A stretch of 64,000 nt of DNA from Methylobacterium sp. B4 (lineage in GTDB: Bacteria > Pseudomonadota > Alphaproteobacteria > Rhizobiales > Beijerinckiaceae), in NCBI RefSeq assembly GCF_003201865.1, contig NZ_QJJJ01000003.1:186001-250000 (forward strand), read 5' to 3'. Below, piece after piece: positions 7,252 to 15,751 of this stretch (position 1 is the first letter of the stretch; each line of letters starts with the position of its first letter). The notes under the pieces are model-generated. The model saw only the letters and a list, made by a program, of their open reading frames with translations. It was not told the DNA's origin and did no database searches. Made by a program: the position numbers and the translations under genes.

Positions 7252-9396
7252 TTACCGCCCGCTCGTCGCCCGCCGAGTCCGGCGCTCGGCCTTGCGGGTC
7301 GCCGTCTCGCGCAGGTGATGCTCGATCGCGTCGTTGGCACGCCCGCGCATCTGCCGGATCGCCTCGACATCGTCGAACGTGTCGGGGAAGCGCCGCGAAA
7401 GCCAGAGATAGGCGCTCGCGAGCTTCACCGTCCGCTCCTGGTAGTCGAGTTCCCCGGCCTGACTGGCCCGCAGGGCCGGGACCGTCGCGCCCGCGGCCCG
7501 TACTTGGCTCCAGCGCTCCAGCATCGCCATCGCGATCTCGTCGCGGCGGTTGATCGGGCAGACGGAGAAGGCGAACTTTTCCTCGATCGGCAGGCGGGCG
7601 CGGTCGATGGTGCGGGCGATCTCCAGAACCTCCTCCAGGGCCGAGGGCTGGAACGGCGAACCCGCGTAGAAGGTGGCGCGGGCAAAGTGCGTCATCACCT
7701 CGAAGAGACTCGGCGTGCGCATCTCTTCGGCGACCGAGCGGATCGCCGTCAGGTCCGGGCGGACGTAGAAGCGCGTGTCGGCCGCCGGCGCCGTGGGCGC
7801 ACCCGCCAGCGCGGCGCGGATCGGATCGAGGGCGATCTCCTCCGTCGCCGCGACGTAGCCGACCTCGTGATGTCCGTAGCGCCCGGCCCGGCCGGCGATC
7901 TGCCGGATCTCGGAATTGGTGAGCGCGCGCTCCTCGACGCCATCCCACTTGCGCACCGCCGAGAAGACGATCCGCTTCAACGGCCCGAGATTGAGGCCCA
8001 TGCCGATCGCGTCCGTCGTCACCAGCACGTCGGCCTCGCCGGAGCGGAAGCGCGCGGCTTCCGCCCGGCGCACCTCCGGCGACAGGGCGCCGTAGATGGT
8101 CGCGACCCGGTGCCCGCGGGCGACCAGGATTTCCCGGTTCTCGTGCACGGCGCGGCGGGAGAAGGCGACCACGGCATCCCCCGGCTCGACCTTCTCCAGC
8201 GGGACGGCCGCGTCCAGGAGCAGCAGCGGCGACTTGCGCTCGAAGGGGATCACTTCCAGCGACTCGTTCGCCGCCTCCGCCGCGCGCCGGACATAGGAGA
8301 GGGCGTCGTCGGAGCCGCAGACGATGACGGTCCGGGCCGGGACCCCGAACAGGGCGTTGGTCCAGGCCCAGCCGCGGTCGGGGTCGGCGAGCATCTGGAT
8401 CTCGTCGATCACGGCGACGTCGATCGGGCGCGTCAGGTCGGCGGTCTCGATCGTGCGCGCCGTGTGGCTCGGATCGGCCTCGCCCAGCACCTCCTCGCCC
8501 GTGACCATGCCGGCGCGCAGGCCGCGCTCGCGCAGGGCCTCGTAATTCTCCAGCGCCAGGAGCCGCAACGGGGCCAGATAGGCGCCCGTCGGCGCGGCGG
8601 TCAGCGCCTGCAGGGCCGCGTAGGTCTTGCCGGAATTCGTCGGCCCCATGTGGAACAGGATGCGCCGGTTCAGGCGCCGGGCTGCGCCGAACTTCTCGAT
8701 GTAGGCCCCGAACCCGACCTGATCCCGCAGGCGCCGCAGGCGGGAGCCCTCGCGCGCCACGGCCTTGGCCCGCTGGCGGACCGGCGTCAGGGCGTCGGCC
8801 AGCGAGCGGGCGAGCTTGGGACCGAAGCGGAACTGGCGGGATCGCAGGGAGCGATCCATGTGCTCGAGATAGGCCGCCGCATCGGCCCCCACCTCCCGCA
8901 GGTCGGTCAGGATCTGCGCCCTCAGGCGTTCGACCGGCTTGCGCAGTTCACGCGTGGTCTGGACCGCGCTCTCGGCCACCGCCGCGCGCAACGCGTCCAG
9001 ACGGTGGGTCGGATCGTTGCGCCCCGCCATGGCTGCCAGGATCTCGGCGGTGCCCGTATCCGGAAGGGTTTCCAGGCGCAGGTCCAGGCGGCCGGCATCG
9101 AGCAACGGGATGCCGACCCGGATGGTCCAGGCGACGCGGTGATCCTTTGTCACCGCGGCCTTGAGCGCCGGAACCGTCTGCTTCAGCGCCGGAATGCCGG
9201 TCTCGGCGAAGGCCCGCGCCGTGCGCATCTCCTGCAGGGCCCGCGCCACGCGCTCGTCCTCGACCGCGGCTCCGAATTCCGGCAGCTCGAGATGGGCGCG
9301 CAAGGCTTCGAAATCGACGCCCTTGGCCGGGAGGCCGAGACGCCCGACGGACTCGATCAGACTCTCGACCGTGGGATGGAGACGCTTGCGCGCCAT
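7252..9396 (-). CDS. SUV3-like (MgpS-type) ATP-dependent RNA helicase
   Basis: A 714-residue superfamily 2 helicase. The N-terminal about 240 residues are alpha-helical and unassigned. The helicase core starts near residue 243 with motif I in the form HMGPTNSGKTY, followed by the DEIQM Walker B box, FSRRAVHE, TDAIGMGLNL and QIAGRAGRYG (motif VI). GPTNSGKT and DEIQM are hallmarks of the SUV3 family, known from mitochondrial RNA turnover and conserved in alphaproteobacteria. A SUV3-like C-terminal region with FSVCPINRRDEI follows. The C-terminus is basic (TRKAERRTRRATSGR), which would suit RNA binding. It is transcribed alone, 212 bases from the kinase gene on the same strand; nothing recognisable lies in that gap. 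Confidence 0.85.
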   Translation of the reverse strand: MARKRLHPTVESLIESVGRLGLPAKGVDFEALRAHLELPEFGAAVEDERVARALQEMRTARAFAETGIPALKQTVPALKAAVTKDHRVAWTIRVGIPLLDAGRLDLRLETLPDTGTAEILAAMAGRNDPTHRLDALRAAVAESAVQTTRELRKPVERLRAQILTDLREVGADAAAYLEHMDRSLRSRQFRFGPKLARSLADALTPVRQRAKAVAREGSRLRRLRDQVGFGAYIEKFGAARRLNRRILFHMGPTNSGKTYAALQALTAAPTGAYLAPLRLLALENYEALRERGLRAGMVTGEEVLGEADPSHTARTIETADLTRPIDVAVIDEIQMLADPDRGWAWTNALFGVPARTVIVCGSDDALSYVRRAAEAANESLEVIPFERKSPLLLLDAAVPLEKVEPGDAVVAFSRRAVHENREILVARGHRVATIYGALSPEVRRAEAARFRSGEADVLVTTDAIGMGLNLGPLKRIVFSAVRKWDGVEERALTNSEIRQIAGRAGRYGHHEVGYVAATEEIALDPIRAALAGAPTAPAADTRFYVRPDLTAIRSVAEEMRTPSLFEVMTHFARATFYAGSPFQPSALEEVLEIARTIDRARLPIEEKFAFSVCPINRRDEIAMAMLERWSQVRAAGATVPALRASQAGELDYQERTVKLASAYLWLSRRFPDTFDDVEAIRQMRGRANDAIEHHLRETATRKAERRTRRATSGR

Positions 9397-9608
9397 GGAT
9401 CAATCTCTGCTCTCTGCGGCTGGACCGAGCGTCCGAAGATAAGGGCCGTCTGGCAAGGCAGGTTTCGAGGAAAAGGCGCGATCAATCGCGGCCACGCACC
9501 CCGCTCGAACGGAGCCGGCGCGAGCGCGAATGAAGCGCCCGCCCGGCGTGTGGCGGCCGCGACGCGGCGGCAACGCCGGCCTCTCGCGAGCCTGATGCGG
9601 CCCGCCCC

Positions 9609-11654
9609 TCAGGCCCGCTCGCCGCCGAGCACGAGCCGCAGGGAGCGGGCGAGTTCGTCGCGCCGGTAGGGCTTGTTGAGCACCGGGAGTTCGCCGTGGC
9701 CGATGACCTGCCCTTCGTCGAGATTGGCGACGTAGCCCGAGGTCAGCAGGATCTTGATGCCGGGGCGGACCCGCTGGGCTTCGGCGGCGAGCTGCGAGCC
9801 GTTCATCCCACCGGGCATGACCACGTCGGAGAACAGGATGTCGATGCGCTCGACGCCCCTCAGATGCTCCAGGGCCTCGGCGGCGTTGCGCGCCACGATC
9901 ACCCGGTAGCGCAGTTCCTCCAGGCTCTCGACGGCCATGCCGAGCACGGGCTCGTCGTCCTCGACCAAGAGCACCGTCTCGCCCTCGCCGGCACGGCGCA
10001 GGGGGATGGCGGCGACCGGACCGGTCCCGGTCTCCTCGCCGGCCGGATCGGTCGAGCGCGGGAAGTAGAGGCTGACCGTCGTGCCCGCGCCGACCTCCGA
10101 TTCGATCTGCGCGAAGCCCTTGGCGCTGCGCGTGAAGCCGTAGACCTGGCTGAGACCGAGCCCGGTCCCCTTGCCGACCTCGTTGGTGGTGAAGAACGGC
10201 TCGAACACGCGCTGAATCTTGTCCGCCGGAATGCCGCTGCCGGTGTCGCTCACGCTGATCACGACGTAGGCCCCCGGCGGCACGCCCCTGTCGGCGACCG
10301 CCGCCGTGCCGAGCCGGACGTTGCGGCTCGTGACCGCGATGCGGGCATGCCCGCTACGGCCCTCCAGCGCATCGCGCGCGTTGACGATCAGGTTGAGCAC
10401 CGCCGCCTCGAACTGGGCCGGATCGATCCGGATCGGGTCGAGGGCCGGGTCGAGATCGAAGGCGAGTTCGACCGCGCCGGTCGCCGCGCGCTCGGCGAGC
10501 GGCTTGAAGTCGATGAGCAGCCGGTTCGGGTTGAGGGTCTGCGGACGCAGCATCTGACGGCGCGAGAAGGCCAGGAGCTGCTGCGTCAGCTGCTCGCCGC
10601 GCCGGGCCGCGCCCATGGCCGCCTCGGCCAGCCGCTTCACCCGATCGACCTGCTCGGGGCGGCGCAGCATCATATCGAGGCCGCCGACGATCACGGTGAG
10701 CAGGTTGTTGAAGTCGTGCGCCACGCCGCCGGTCAATTGCCCGATGGCCTCCATCTTCTGGGCCTGCCGCAGAGCCTCCTCCGTGACATGCTGGTCGGTG
10801 CGGTCCATCAGGATGCCGGCGATGCGCAGCGGCGTACCGGCCTCGTCGCGCTTGACCTGCCCGCGCATCGCGATCCAGCGCACCGCCCCGTCATCGCGCC
10901 GGATGCGGCATTCCAGGTCGAGCCGGCCCGTCTGCGAGACCTCGGCGAAGGCGTGCTCGGCGGACTCCCGATCCTCCTCCACCACGTGGGCGAGGAGGCT
11001 GTTCCGATCCCAGTCGCGCCCCGCGCCCTCGTAGCCGAAGACGGCATCGAAGCGGGGCGAGCGGCGGTGGGCTCCGGTGACGATGTCGATGTCCCAAGAG
11101 GTCATGCCGGCCGCGTCGAGGGCGAAGGCCAGGGTCTCGTGCGCGGCCTCCACCTCCCGCGTCCGCTCCGCGACGCGACGCTCCAACCCCTCGTTCGCGA
11201 GGCGCAGCTGCTCCTGGGCCCGCTCCCGCTCCAGCAGGTGCTCCCGCGCCTGATACTGGCGCCGCCGCGCCCGCAGGGACGAGGCGACCGCGCTCGTCAA
11301 CGTCTCGGCATTGATGGGGCGCTCCAGCAGGACGACGTTGCCCAGCCGCCTCAGCAGCTCCGCCGCGCGTTCTGTGCGGCGGCCGGCCTGGCGCGTGGCC
11401 AGCACGATGAAGGGGAAGTCCGACCAGGGCGGCTGCGCATCGAGCCAAGCGAACAGGTCCGTGGTGCCGCCATCGGCCAGCGCCTCCTCGGTCACCAGTG
11501 CGGCCCCCGCGCCGGCCTGGAGGCAATCCAACCAACCCGCCACATCCGTGCAGATCCGGTTGGTGAGGACCGAGCGGTCCAGCACTGCCGAGATCACCGA
11601 GGCATCCCGCCCGCGGGGCGCCAGGATGAGAATGCACTCCTCCGAGGCCGCCAT
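9609..11654 (-). CDS. Hybrid sensor histidine kinase with degenerate N-terminal receiver
   Basis: A cytosolic 681-residue hybrid kinase. Domains in order: a receiver-like domain (1-125) lacking an aspartate at the usual phospho-acceptor strand (AALVTEEAL), a coiled coil (135-175), a PAS domain (175-290), a HisKA domain with H313 in [11 protein letters not shown], a HATPase domain (N-box NLIVNARDAL 421-430, DTGSGIP 470-476, [14 protein letters not shown] 494-502), and a C-terminal receiver with D610 in ILFSDVVMPGGMNG. There are no membrane segments. The ATG overlaps the stop of the KaiC-like gene (TGATG; a GTG three bases earlier is also possible), so the two proteins are probably made together and signal together. 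The input signal and the downstream regulator are unknown. Confidence 0.85.
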   Translation of the reverse strand: MAASEECILILAPRGRDASVISAVLDRSVLTNRICTDVAGWLDCLQAGAGAALVTEEALADGGTTDLFAWLDAQPPWSDFPFIVLATRQAGRRTERAAELLRRLGNVVLLERPINAETLTSAVASSLRARRRQYQAREHLLERERAQEQLRLANEGLERRVAERTREVEAAHETLAFALDAAGMTSWDIDIVTGAHRRSPRFDAVFGYEGAGRDWDRNSLLAHVVEEDRESAEHAFAEVSQTGRLDLECRIRRDDGAVRWIAMRGQVKRDEAGTPLRIAGILMDRTDQHVTEEALRQAQKMEAIGQLTGGVAHDFNNLLTVIVGGLDMMLRRPEQVDRVKRLAEAAMGAARRGEQLTQQLLAFSRRQMLRPQTLNPNRLLIDFKPLAERAATGAVELAFDLDPALDPIRIDPAQFEAAVLNLIVNARDALEGRSGHARIAVTSRNVRLGTAAVADRGVPPGAYVVISVSDTGSGIPADKIQRVFEPFFTTNEVGKGTGLGLSQVYGFTRSAKGFAQIESEVGAGTTVSLYFPRSTDPAGEETGTGPVAAIPLRRAGEGETVLLVEDDEPVLGMAVESLEELRYRVIVARNAAEALEHLRGVERIDILFSDVVMPGGMNGSQLAAEAQRVRPGIKILLTSGYVANLDEGQVIGHGELPVLNKPYRRDELARSLRLVLGGERA

Positions 11655-13162
11655 CACGCGCCGTTCGCCAGCATGGCCACCCGACCTTGATAGGCCGGCA
11701 GTCCCGTGAGAACGCCCTCGAAATCGGTGAGCGCCTCTCCGACCTGCAGGCCCTCCGTCGACAGGCGCAGCTCGCGGATCGTGCGCTCATGCGCGTTGAC
11801 GCGGCTCTTCACCACGGACAGTGCCGTGCGGATCTGGCCCTTGGCCTCGAAGAAGCGGAACAGCAGGATGCAATCGCTGAGATAGCTGAGGTCGATGTCG
11901 GACCGGACCTCGCCGACGACGCCGTGCTGGCCGAGCACGAGGAGCGTGGTCACGCCCTGCTGGTTCAGGTAGCTCAGGAGTTCGTGCATCTGCAGGACGA
12001 GGAACTCCTCGCCCGGCATGGCGTGCAGGTAGGCGTTCAGGCTGTCGACGGCGATGAAGGTGGAGCCGCGCTCCTCGACGGCCTGCCGCACCATCGCGGC
12101 GAATTCACCCGGCGACAGCTCGGCGGGATCGATCTGCGTGATCGTGAGCCGCCCGGCCTCGATATGCGGCCTCAGGTCCATGCTGAGCATGGTCGCCCGG
12201 GCCAGCATGGTCGCGAGACCCTCGTCGAACAGGTAATAGGTCGCCGTCTCGCCCCGCTCCAGCGCGGTCAGCATGCAGCGCAGGCTGGTCGTCGTCTTGC
12301 CCACGCCGGAGGGGCCGAGCAGCAGCATGTTGGTGCCCGGCACGAGGCCGCCCCCGAGCAACAGGTCCAGCTCCGTCGAGCCGGTCGGGCGTGCCGAAGG
12401 GTCGAAGGCCGTGTGATGGTCGGCCGCGATCAGGCGCGGGAAGACCTGAATGCCGCCGGTCTCCACCTGGAAGTCGTGGTAACCGCCCCGGAACTTGATG
12501 CCGCGCATCTTCACGATCCGCAGCCGGCGCCGCTCGGAGCCGAAGTTGCGCGGCAGCTGGTCGAGCGAGATCACGCCGTGGGCGATGCTGTGGAGCTGGA
12601 CGTCGCCGGTCTCGGAAGTGCGGTCGTCGAGCAGCAGGACGGTGCAGGAACGCCTGGCGAAGAACTGCTTGAGGGCCAGGATCTGGCGCCGGTAGCGCAG
12701 CGGGTTCTGGGCCAGGAGGCGCAACTCCGAGAGGCTGTCGAACACCACCCGCCGCGGCTGAAAATCCTCGACCCGGGCCATGACCTCCCGAACGGTCTCG
12801 CCAAGCTCGATCTCGGAGGGATGCAGGATCGACTGCTCGCTGTCGGGGTCGAGCCCCAACTCGTTGACGAGTTCGTAGATATCGATGTCGTCGAGCGACC
12901 AGCCGTGCGTCGCCGCCGCGGCGCGCAGCTCGTCCTCCGTCTCCGACAGCGTGACATAGAGGCCGCGCTCGCCCCGGGCCGCACCATCGAGCAGGAACTG
13001 CAGGGCGAGCGTCGTCTTGCCGGTGCCGGGCGTGCCCTCCAGCAGGTAGAGCCGATCCGGCGTCAGGCCGCCGACCAGAACCTCGTCCAGGCCCGGTATG
13101 CCGAACGAGATCCGGGCCCCGGGACCGGATCGAGGCCCTGCTGCGCTCACACTCTCAGTCAT
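11654..13162 (-). CDS. KaiC-like two-domain RecA-type ATPase
   Basis: A 502-residue double RecA/KaiC-domain protein, close to cyanobacterial KaiC in length (about 519). Walker A motifs are GTPGTGKTT (43-51, first domain) and GPSGVGKTT (283-291, second domain); the second domain ends with SRVNAHERTIREL, similar to KaiC. By eye, the KaiC autophosphorylation pair Ser431-Thr432 aligns with S426-Y427 in DIDLSYLSDCILLF, so one site is kept and the other is a tyrosine. No kaiA or kaiB is in the window. The gene is first in a minus-strand pair with the hybrid kinase, overlapping it by one base. Outside cyanobacteria, KaiC homologues paired with histidine kinases have been linked to stress or timing functions; the role here is inferred. 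Confidence 0.85.
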   Translation of the reverse strand: MTESVSAAGPRSGPGARISFGIPGLDEVLVGGLTPDRLYLLEGTPGTGKTTLALQFLLDGAARGERGLYVTLSETEDELRAAAATHGWSLDDIDIYELVNELGLDPDSEQSILHPSEIELGETVREVMARVEDFQPRRVVFDSLSELRLLAQNPLRYRRQILALKQFFARRSCTVLLLDDRTSETGDVQLHSIAHGVISLDQLPRNFGSERRRLRIVKMRGIKFRGGYHDFQVETGGIQVFPRLIAADHHTAFDPSARPTGSTELDLLLGGGLVPGTNMLLLGPSGVGKTTTSLRCMLTALERGETATYYLFDEGLATMLARATMLSMDLRPHIEAGRLTITQIDPAELSPGEFAAMVRQAVEERGSTFIAVDSLNAYLHAMPGEEFLVLQMHELLSYLNQQGVTTLLVLGQHGVVGEVRSDIDLSYLSDCILLFRFFEAKGQIRTALSVVKSRVNAHERTIRELRLSTEGLQVGEALTDFEGVLTGLPAYQGRVAMLANGA

Positions 13163-13413
13163 CGGCTCGGACGTGGCTCCTGTCTCGCTTCAAGCATCTG
13201 GCATGGCCGTGCTGCCCATGGCTCCCGAACCCGGCCTCGGCGTCGGTGATAACGCATTGAGGCCGAATTCGGCCCCATCATGGGTGGGGGAAGGCGTGCC
13301 GGTCCACAATCGTGTTGCGCACGCGTCATCGAACGCGGGCAGCCTTCCGATCGAGCACGCCGCCTCACACGGTGTCCCCACCGGCATGGCGCACGAAAAT
13401 CGTTTCCCAAGCC

Positions 13414-13438
13414 GGAACCCGGCTTCGGCTCCCGCGTT
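13414..13438 (+). promoter_or_regulatory. EcfG-type (general stress) promoter for hsp20
   Basis: GGAAC at 13414-13418 and CGTT at 13435-13438 are separated by 16 bases, which fits the GGAAC-N16/17-CGTT consensus of the alphaproteobacterial general stress sigma factor EcfG. Transcription would start near 13445, giving a leader of about 90 bases before the hsp20 ATG. The match and spacing are seen in the sequence; activity is inferred. Confidence 0.7.
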
Positions 13439-13476
13439 TCGCGCGTGCGGGGCCCGATAGAGGCCCGCGGATTGGG

Positions 13477-13535
13477 CGCCGGACACGGTGTCCGGCGGCT
13501 CTCGTCATCACGTTGCTCACGAGGAGGATGTGGTC
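13477..13535 (+). promoter_or_regulatory. Candidate ROSE-like RNA thermometer in the hsp20 leader
   Basis: The leader just before hsp20 contains a strong hairpin with perfect 10-base arms (13477-13486 and 13488-13497). A second stem follows in which the ribosome-binding site GAGGAGG (13521-13527) is masked: CTCTCGT at 13499-13505 can pair with ACGAGGAG at 13519-13526, leaving a bulged G. Alternatively TTGCT at 13513-13517 can pair with AGGAG across a G-G mismatch, which is the arrangement known from ROSE thermometers upstream of rhizobial small heat-shock genes. This is by-eye folding only. Confidence 0.5.
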
Positions 13536-14018
13536 ATGAGGACGTTCGATTTCGCCCCACTCTACCGCTCCACGGTCGGCTTCGACCGCCTCTTCTCGCT
13601 TCTCGATCAATCGGCTCAGGCCGATCCCTCGGCCACCTGGCCTCCCTACAACATCGAGCGGGTGGCCGCGGATTCCTATCGCATCACGATGGCGGTGGCG
13701 GGCTTCTCTTCCGACGAGATCGAACTGACGCAGCACGACACGGCGCTCCACGTCGTCGGCCAGAGGACGAGCCAGGAGGGCGAGCGCCAGTACCTGCATC
13801 GCGGCATCGCCGCACGCAGCTTCCGCCAGACCTTCAATCTCGCCGACCATGTGAAGGTCACCGGCGCGACCCTCGAGAACGGCCTGCTCACCGTGAACCT
13901 CACCCGCGAGGTTCCGGAGGCCCTGAAGCCCCGCCGCATCGCCATCGGAGGCGCGCAGGCCGCCCTCGGTCAGGACAACGCGCCCGCCCCGATCGAAAGC
14001 CGCGCTGCGGCCGCCTGA
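13536..14018 (+). CDS. Small heat-shock protein, Hsp20/alpha-crystallin family
   Basis: A 160-residue ATP-independent holdase chaperone, IbpA-like. The alpha-crystallin domain spans about residues 40-130 (YNIERVAADSYRITMAVAGF, then HVVGQR and FNLADHVKVTGATLENGLLTVNL), with the GLL..NL signature and a C-terminal I-x-I motif (RRIAIGG) used in oligomer assembly. The ATG at 13536 is chosen because the GAGGAGG ribosome-binding site is 8 bases upstream and FAPLYRSTVGFDRLF is the usual N-terminus. Predicted control is unusual in combining an EcfG-type promoter with a leader that may act as an RNA thermometer. A conserved small gene follows 104 bases later. Confidence 0.93.
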   Translation: MRTFDFAPLYRSTVGFDRLFSLLDQSAQADPSATWPPYNIERVAADSYRITMAVAGFSSDEIELTQHDTALHVVGQRTSQEGERQYLHRGIAARSFRQTFNLADHVKVTGATLENGLLTVNLTREVPEALKPRRIAIGGAQAALGQDNAPAPIESRAAAA

Positions 14019-14122
14019 GCCGATCCGGCTTCGGCCGACGATCAGCACCCCTCGGGGGCCTTTGGGCCCGCGAGGGTCTCACCCTTACGCGCCCCAATGT
14101 GTGCCTTGAGGGAGGATGCCTC

Positions 14123-14620
14123 ATGTCGATGATGGAGATGCAAGCGTTCCGTTCCGGCCCCGTGAACGGGGCTGCGCCGCCGCCGGTCTCGTTCGAGGCG
14201 TGGCAGGCGCTCGTCGCGCCCGGCGACGTGTTCCGCCATCCGCGGGACGTGCTGGCTCATCCCGGATTGTCCGAGGAGGAGAAGCGCCGGATCCTGGCCT
14301 CTTGGGCCTCGGATGCCTGCGCGCTGGAGAACGCGCCAGCCCTGCGCTGTCTGCCCGGCTGCCGGGCCGAGCCGGTCTGCGTCGACGCCGTACTCGACGC
14401 CCTGGCCGAACTCGATTTCGGGCCTGCGCCGACGAAAGCGCGGCGAACGCTCGGAGCCTTGCCGCGGCGGCGCCCGGGCCGCCTGCCGGGCCCTCGCCGC
14501 CACAACCGCCCCGGACGTCGGGACGACGACGATGATCCGCCGCCTTGTCCGGCGGCGCGGATGCCGCGCCCGCGGCTACCGCCGAGCCTGGACGCGAGGG
14601 CGATCGCGCTACCGGCTTAG
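14123..14620 (+). CDS. Conserved hypothetical protein downstream of hsp20
   Basis: A 165-residue protein of unknown function. The N-terminal 95 residues resemble a small conserved alphaproteobacterial family: a segment with FRHPRDVLAHPGLSEEEKRRILASWASDACALE, then paired cysteines (CLPGC and a later C), then a helix with VDAVLDALAELD. The C-terminal part is low-complexity, rich in Arg and Pro, with a DDDDDPPPCP tract that is also typical of the family. A GAGGGAGG ribosome-binding site precedes the ATG. Its position after hsp20 on the same strand suggests co-expression under stress. There is no signal peptide or membrane segment. Confidence 0.7.
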   Translation: MSMMEMQAFRSGPVNGAAPPPVSFEAWQALVAPGDVFRHPRDVLAHPGLSEEEKRRILASWASDACALENAPALRCLPGCRAEPVCVDAVLDALAELDFGPAPTKARRTLGALPRRRPGRLPGPRRHNRPGRRDDDDDPPPCPAARMPRPRLPPSLDARAIALPA

Positions 14621-14633
14621 CGCGCTTGGGCGA

Positions 14634-14825
14634 TCACCGGCCGCGCGGTTCGCGCGCGGTGTTCGGAAAGGCCGGACTGTTGCTGCGGTTGAACACGGTG
14701 GCGACGGGCGCGCCGCTGGCTTCCGTCGACACCGACCGGGAGGGAAAATACGGATCGTAGGCGGCCGGGATGCGATGCTTGGTCGAATCGGGCTTTTGCG
14801 CCAGCGCGGCTGCAACAGGCTTCAT
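14634..14825 (-). CDS. Small hypothetical protein, 63 residues
   Basis: A short minus-strand reading frame that starts MKPVAAALAQKPDSTKHRIP and has an unusual composition for its surroundings: many Ser, Asn, Phe and Tyr (AYDPYFPSRSVS, VFNRSNSPAFPN), unlike the Arg-rich shadow frames of this GC-rich DNA. It converges on the hypothetical gene after hsp20 and lies 113 bases downstream of the HAD gene on the same strand, so it could be the last gene of that operon. No clear ribosome-binding site is seen. No known family is recognised. Confidence 0.4.
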   Translation of the reverse strand: MKPVAAALAQKPDSTKHRIPAAYDPYFPSRSVSTEASGAPVATVFNRSNSPAFPNTAREPRGR

Positions 14826-14938
14826 GGGGAATGGTGGTCCGTCGCTGTGAAGCTCGGACCTTAACCGGAAAAGGTAAATCGACCTGTCACCGAAAGGGCA
14901 CGGCGGCGGGCGCCGTCGCCCGGTCTGTTGCCCGGCGC

Positions 14939-15673
14939 TCATCCTTCGGTCGTCGGGGACGCGTCCGTTGCGGGCTGCTCCCGGAGCAGGCCGCACCTCA
15001 GGGCGGCGATGTCGAGCCGGTCGAGACTCGTCAGGACGAGGTCGGCGCCCGCCTCGCGCAGCAGGGCTTCGTCGCCGAGGCGGGCGATCCCGAGTGCGGC
15101 CATGCCGCCCGCCCGTGCCGCGGCGATGCCGGACGGCGCGTCCTCGATCACGAGACATGTGGCGGGCGGGGCGCCGACGGCCTCGGCCGCGAGAAGGAAC
15201 AGGGCGGGGTCGGGTTTGCCCCGCGCCACCTCGCGGCCGCTGAGATCGGCATCGAACAGGTCGCGCAGGGTGCGCCCGTCCGGCAAGAGCACCCGGGTCA
15301 GCATCGCGTCCGCATTCTTCGAGGAGGAGGCGAGCGCCAGACGCAGGCCCGCCCCCTTCAGGCCCAGGGCCAGATGCATCGCGTCCGGAAAGGCCTCGAA
15401 GCGGTTCTCGGCGATCAGGCGATCGATCACCCCCTGCTTGCGTTCGGCATAGGCCGCGGCCTGCGCGGCGGTCGCGGCACCGCCGAGCGCCTCCAGTGCG
15501 GCCAGCGCCCCGTCGAGGCGCCGCTTGCCCGCGACATGGGCCTGATAGAAGGCGGTCGTGAACCCGGCCGGGTCGGCGAAGCCGGCCAGCGCCTCGCGCC
15601 AAGCCCGCTCGTGCGGGGAGTTCACGAGCACGCCGTCCACGTCGAAGATCGCCGCACGCAGGCTCCGCGTCAT
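14939..15673 (-). CDS. HAD hydrolase, beta-phosphoglucomutase-like
   Basis: A 244-residue HAD-superfamily enzyme of the beta-phosphoglucomutase subfamily. Motif I is D-V-D-G-V-L (residues 11-16; both aspartates present), motif II ASSSKN, and motifs III/IV appear as GKPDPALF and VIEDAPSGI. A helical cap follows motif I. It lies 78 bases downstream of the GH65 phosphorylase in the same operon. That pairing is classical: the phosphorylase releases beta-glucose 1-phosphate, and this enzyme would convert it to glucose 6-phosphate for central metabolism. A sugar-phosphatase role cannot be excluded from sequence, but the context favours the mutase. Confidence 0.85.
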   Translation of the reverse strand: MTRSLRAAIFDVDGVLVNSPHERAWREALAGFADPAGFTTAFYQAHVAGKRRLDGALAALEALGGAATAAQAAAYAERKQGVIDRLIAENRFEAFPDAMHLALGLKGAGLRLALASSSKNADAMLTRVLLPDGRTLRDLFDADLSGREVARGKPDPALFLLAAEAVGAPPATCLVIEDAPSGIAAARAGGMAALGIARLGDEALLREAGADLVLTSLDRLDIAALRCGLLREQPATDASPTTEG

Positions 15674-15751
15674 GGCTTACCTGCCGTGGATGCGCCGCCT
15701 GCGCGCAGCGCGCTTCGGAGAGACGGCAGGCTCGGCACCCGGGATTGCCGC

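Larger units (their letters stand above)
13163..13535. other. Divergent intergenic region between kaiC-like gene and hsp20
   Basis: This 373-base stretch holds no convincing gene. It separates the minus-strand KaiC-like gene from plus-strand hsp20. Its right half carries an EcfG-type promoter and a structured hsp20 leader, described separately. The left half, which must contain the promoter of the KaiC-like gene, has no motif I can name. Confidence 0.6.
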
